39,245 nt of DNA from Alphaproteobacteria bacterium (GTDB taxonomy: Bacteria > Pseudomonadota > Alphaproteobacteria > Bin95): positions 1-39,245 of the forward strand of contig JAJDVH010000211.1 of NCBI GenBank assembly GCA_022826185.1. Direction: 5' to 3'. The notes below the pieces were generated by a model. That model searched no databases and was not told the DNA's origin. It saw nothing but the letters and a program-made list of their open reading frames with translations. Of the stretch, positions 39,084-39,245 are shown piece after piece (the stretch's first letter is position 1; each line of letters opens with the position of its first letter). The translations under genes were made by a program, and so were the position numbers.

Positions 39084-39245
39084 TTGGCTGGGGATGACGG
39101 CAGGAAGAGGCCGCGCTCGGTGATGGCGACCGACAGCGAGTGGCGCCTGGTGCGCGGCCGGGCGGAAAGGGCGGGGATGTCGGCCTCGGAGTTCCTGCTG
39201 TCGCGCGGGCTTGCGCCTGCGGAGGCGGCGGCCGGGGACGGCGGG
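39084..39245 (+). CDS. MobC/ribbon-helix-helix-like protein, partial (5' end)
   Basis: The last 162 bases encode 54 residues of a gene that runs off the window. The segment RKRPRSVMATDSEWRLVRGR, then AERAGMSASEFLLSRGL, has the pattern of ribbon-helix-helix proteins of the MobC mobilisation or CopG type: a basic strand, then two helices with AGMSxSEF. I use a TTG start (39084) with AGGGAGAGG just upstream; the ATG at 39123 would cut off the basic strand. If MobC, it would belong to a relaxosome and mark the edge of an integrated mobile region. The truncated sequence does not allow a firm choice. Confidence 0.5.
   Translation, partial: MAGDDGRKRPRSVMATDSEWRLVRGRAERAGMSASEFLLSRGLAPAEAAAGDGG

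Overview
This is a GC-rich, tightly packed chromosomal segment from an alphaproteobacterium, most likely of Rhodospirillales type (my inference). The clade evidence is a circularly permuted two-piece tmRNA gene, an alpha-type SspB, a DksA without the zinc-finger cysteines, an EipB/DUF1849 protein, a DUF3035 lipoprotein, aerobic CobS/CobT, and the blocks rpmF-plsX-fabH-ihfA-merR and gcvT-gcvH-gcvPA-gcvPB behind a tandem glycine riboswitch. About 35 protein genes are supported, mostly housekeeping.

Layout. 1-886: no conventional gene, but a compound element (A) with a strong promoter, a structured GC-rich leader, a short ORF and five CATGACA decamers. 887-3180 (-): MFS exporter and a COG0523/CobW GTPase. 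3282-4355 (+): Tat-exported cyclase-family protein, ended by a strong hairpin shared with the convergent fumarase. 4410-6806 (-): ssrA, sspB and class I fumarase, so the tagging RNA lies directly upstream of its ClpXP adaptor. 6906-7739 (+): EipB-like envelope protein. 7770-15119 (-): dksA, ileS, lspA, DUF3035 lipoprotein, pgi, mutL, mostly overlapping or nearly so. 15120-15705: inverted element B, whose promoter points at dksA. 15706-20210 (-): glycine cleavage operon. 20248-21066 (-): universal stress protein. 21194-29796 (+): DUF465 protein, CPA2 antiporter, rpmF-plsX-fabH-ihfA-merR, cold-shock protein, secA, DUF2889 protein. 29793-30053 (-): bolA. 30104-35204 (+): J-domain protein, cobS, cobT, AidB-like dehydrogenase. 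35218-37927 (-): enoyl-CoA hydratase, D-2-hydroxyacid dehydrogenase, DapA-like lyase. 37928-39083: no convincing gene; a third, reduced copy of the element tail (C), then three diverged tandem repeats. From 39084: start of a MobC/ribbon-helix-helix-like gene cut by the window end.

The most unusual content is the A/B/C family. A (about 240-850, +) and B (about 15190-15665, -) each hold a near-consensus promoter with AT-rich upstream DNA, identical 31- and 24-base GC-rich blocks predicted to fold into two hairpins, a strong Shine-Dalgarno site, a 27- or 32-codon ORF ending PHDKT, and five decamers CATGACANNN with an exact 10-base period. Each decamer contains ATGA, and the period puts every ATG in frame with the TGA two repeats later, so the array is a ladder of overlapping stop/start signals. 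B could act as the leader of the dksA-ileS operon. The triple repeat at 38281-39080, in which hairpins are kept while their sequence changes, is the second unexplained structure.
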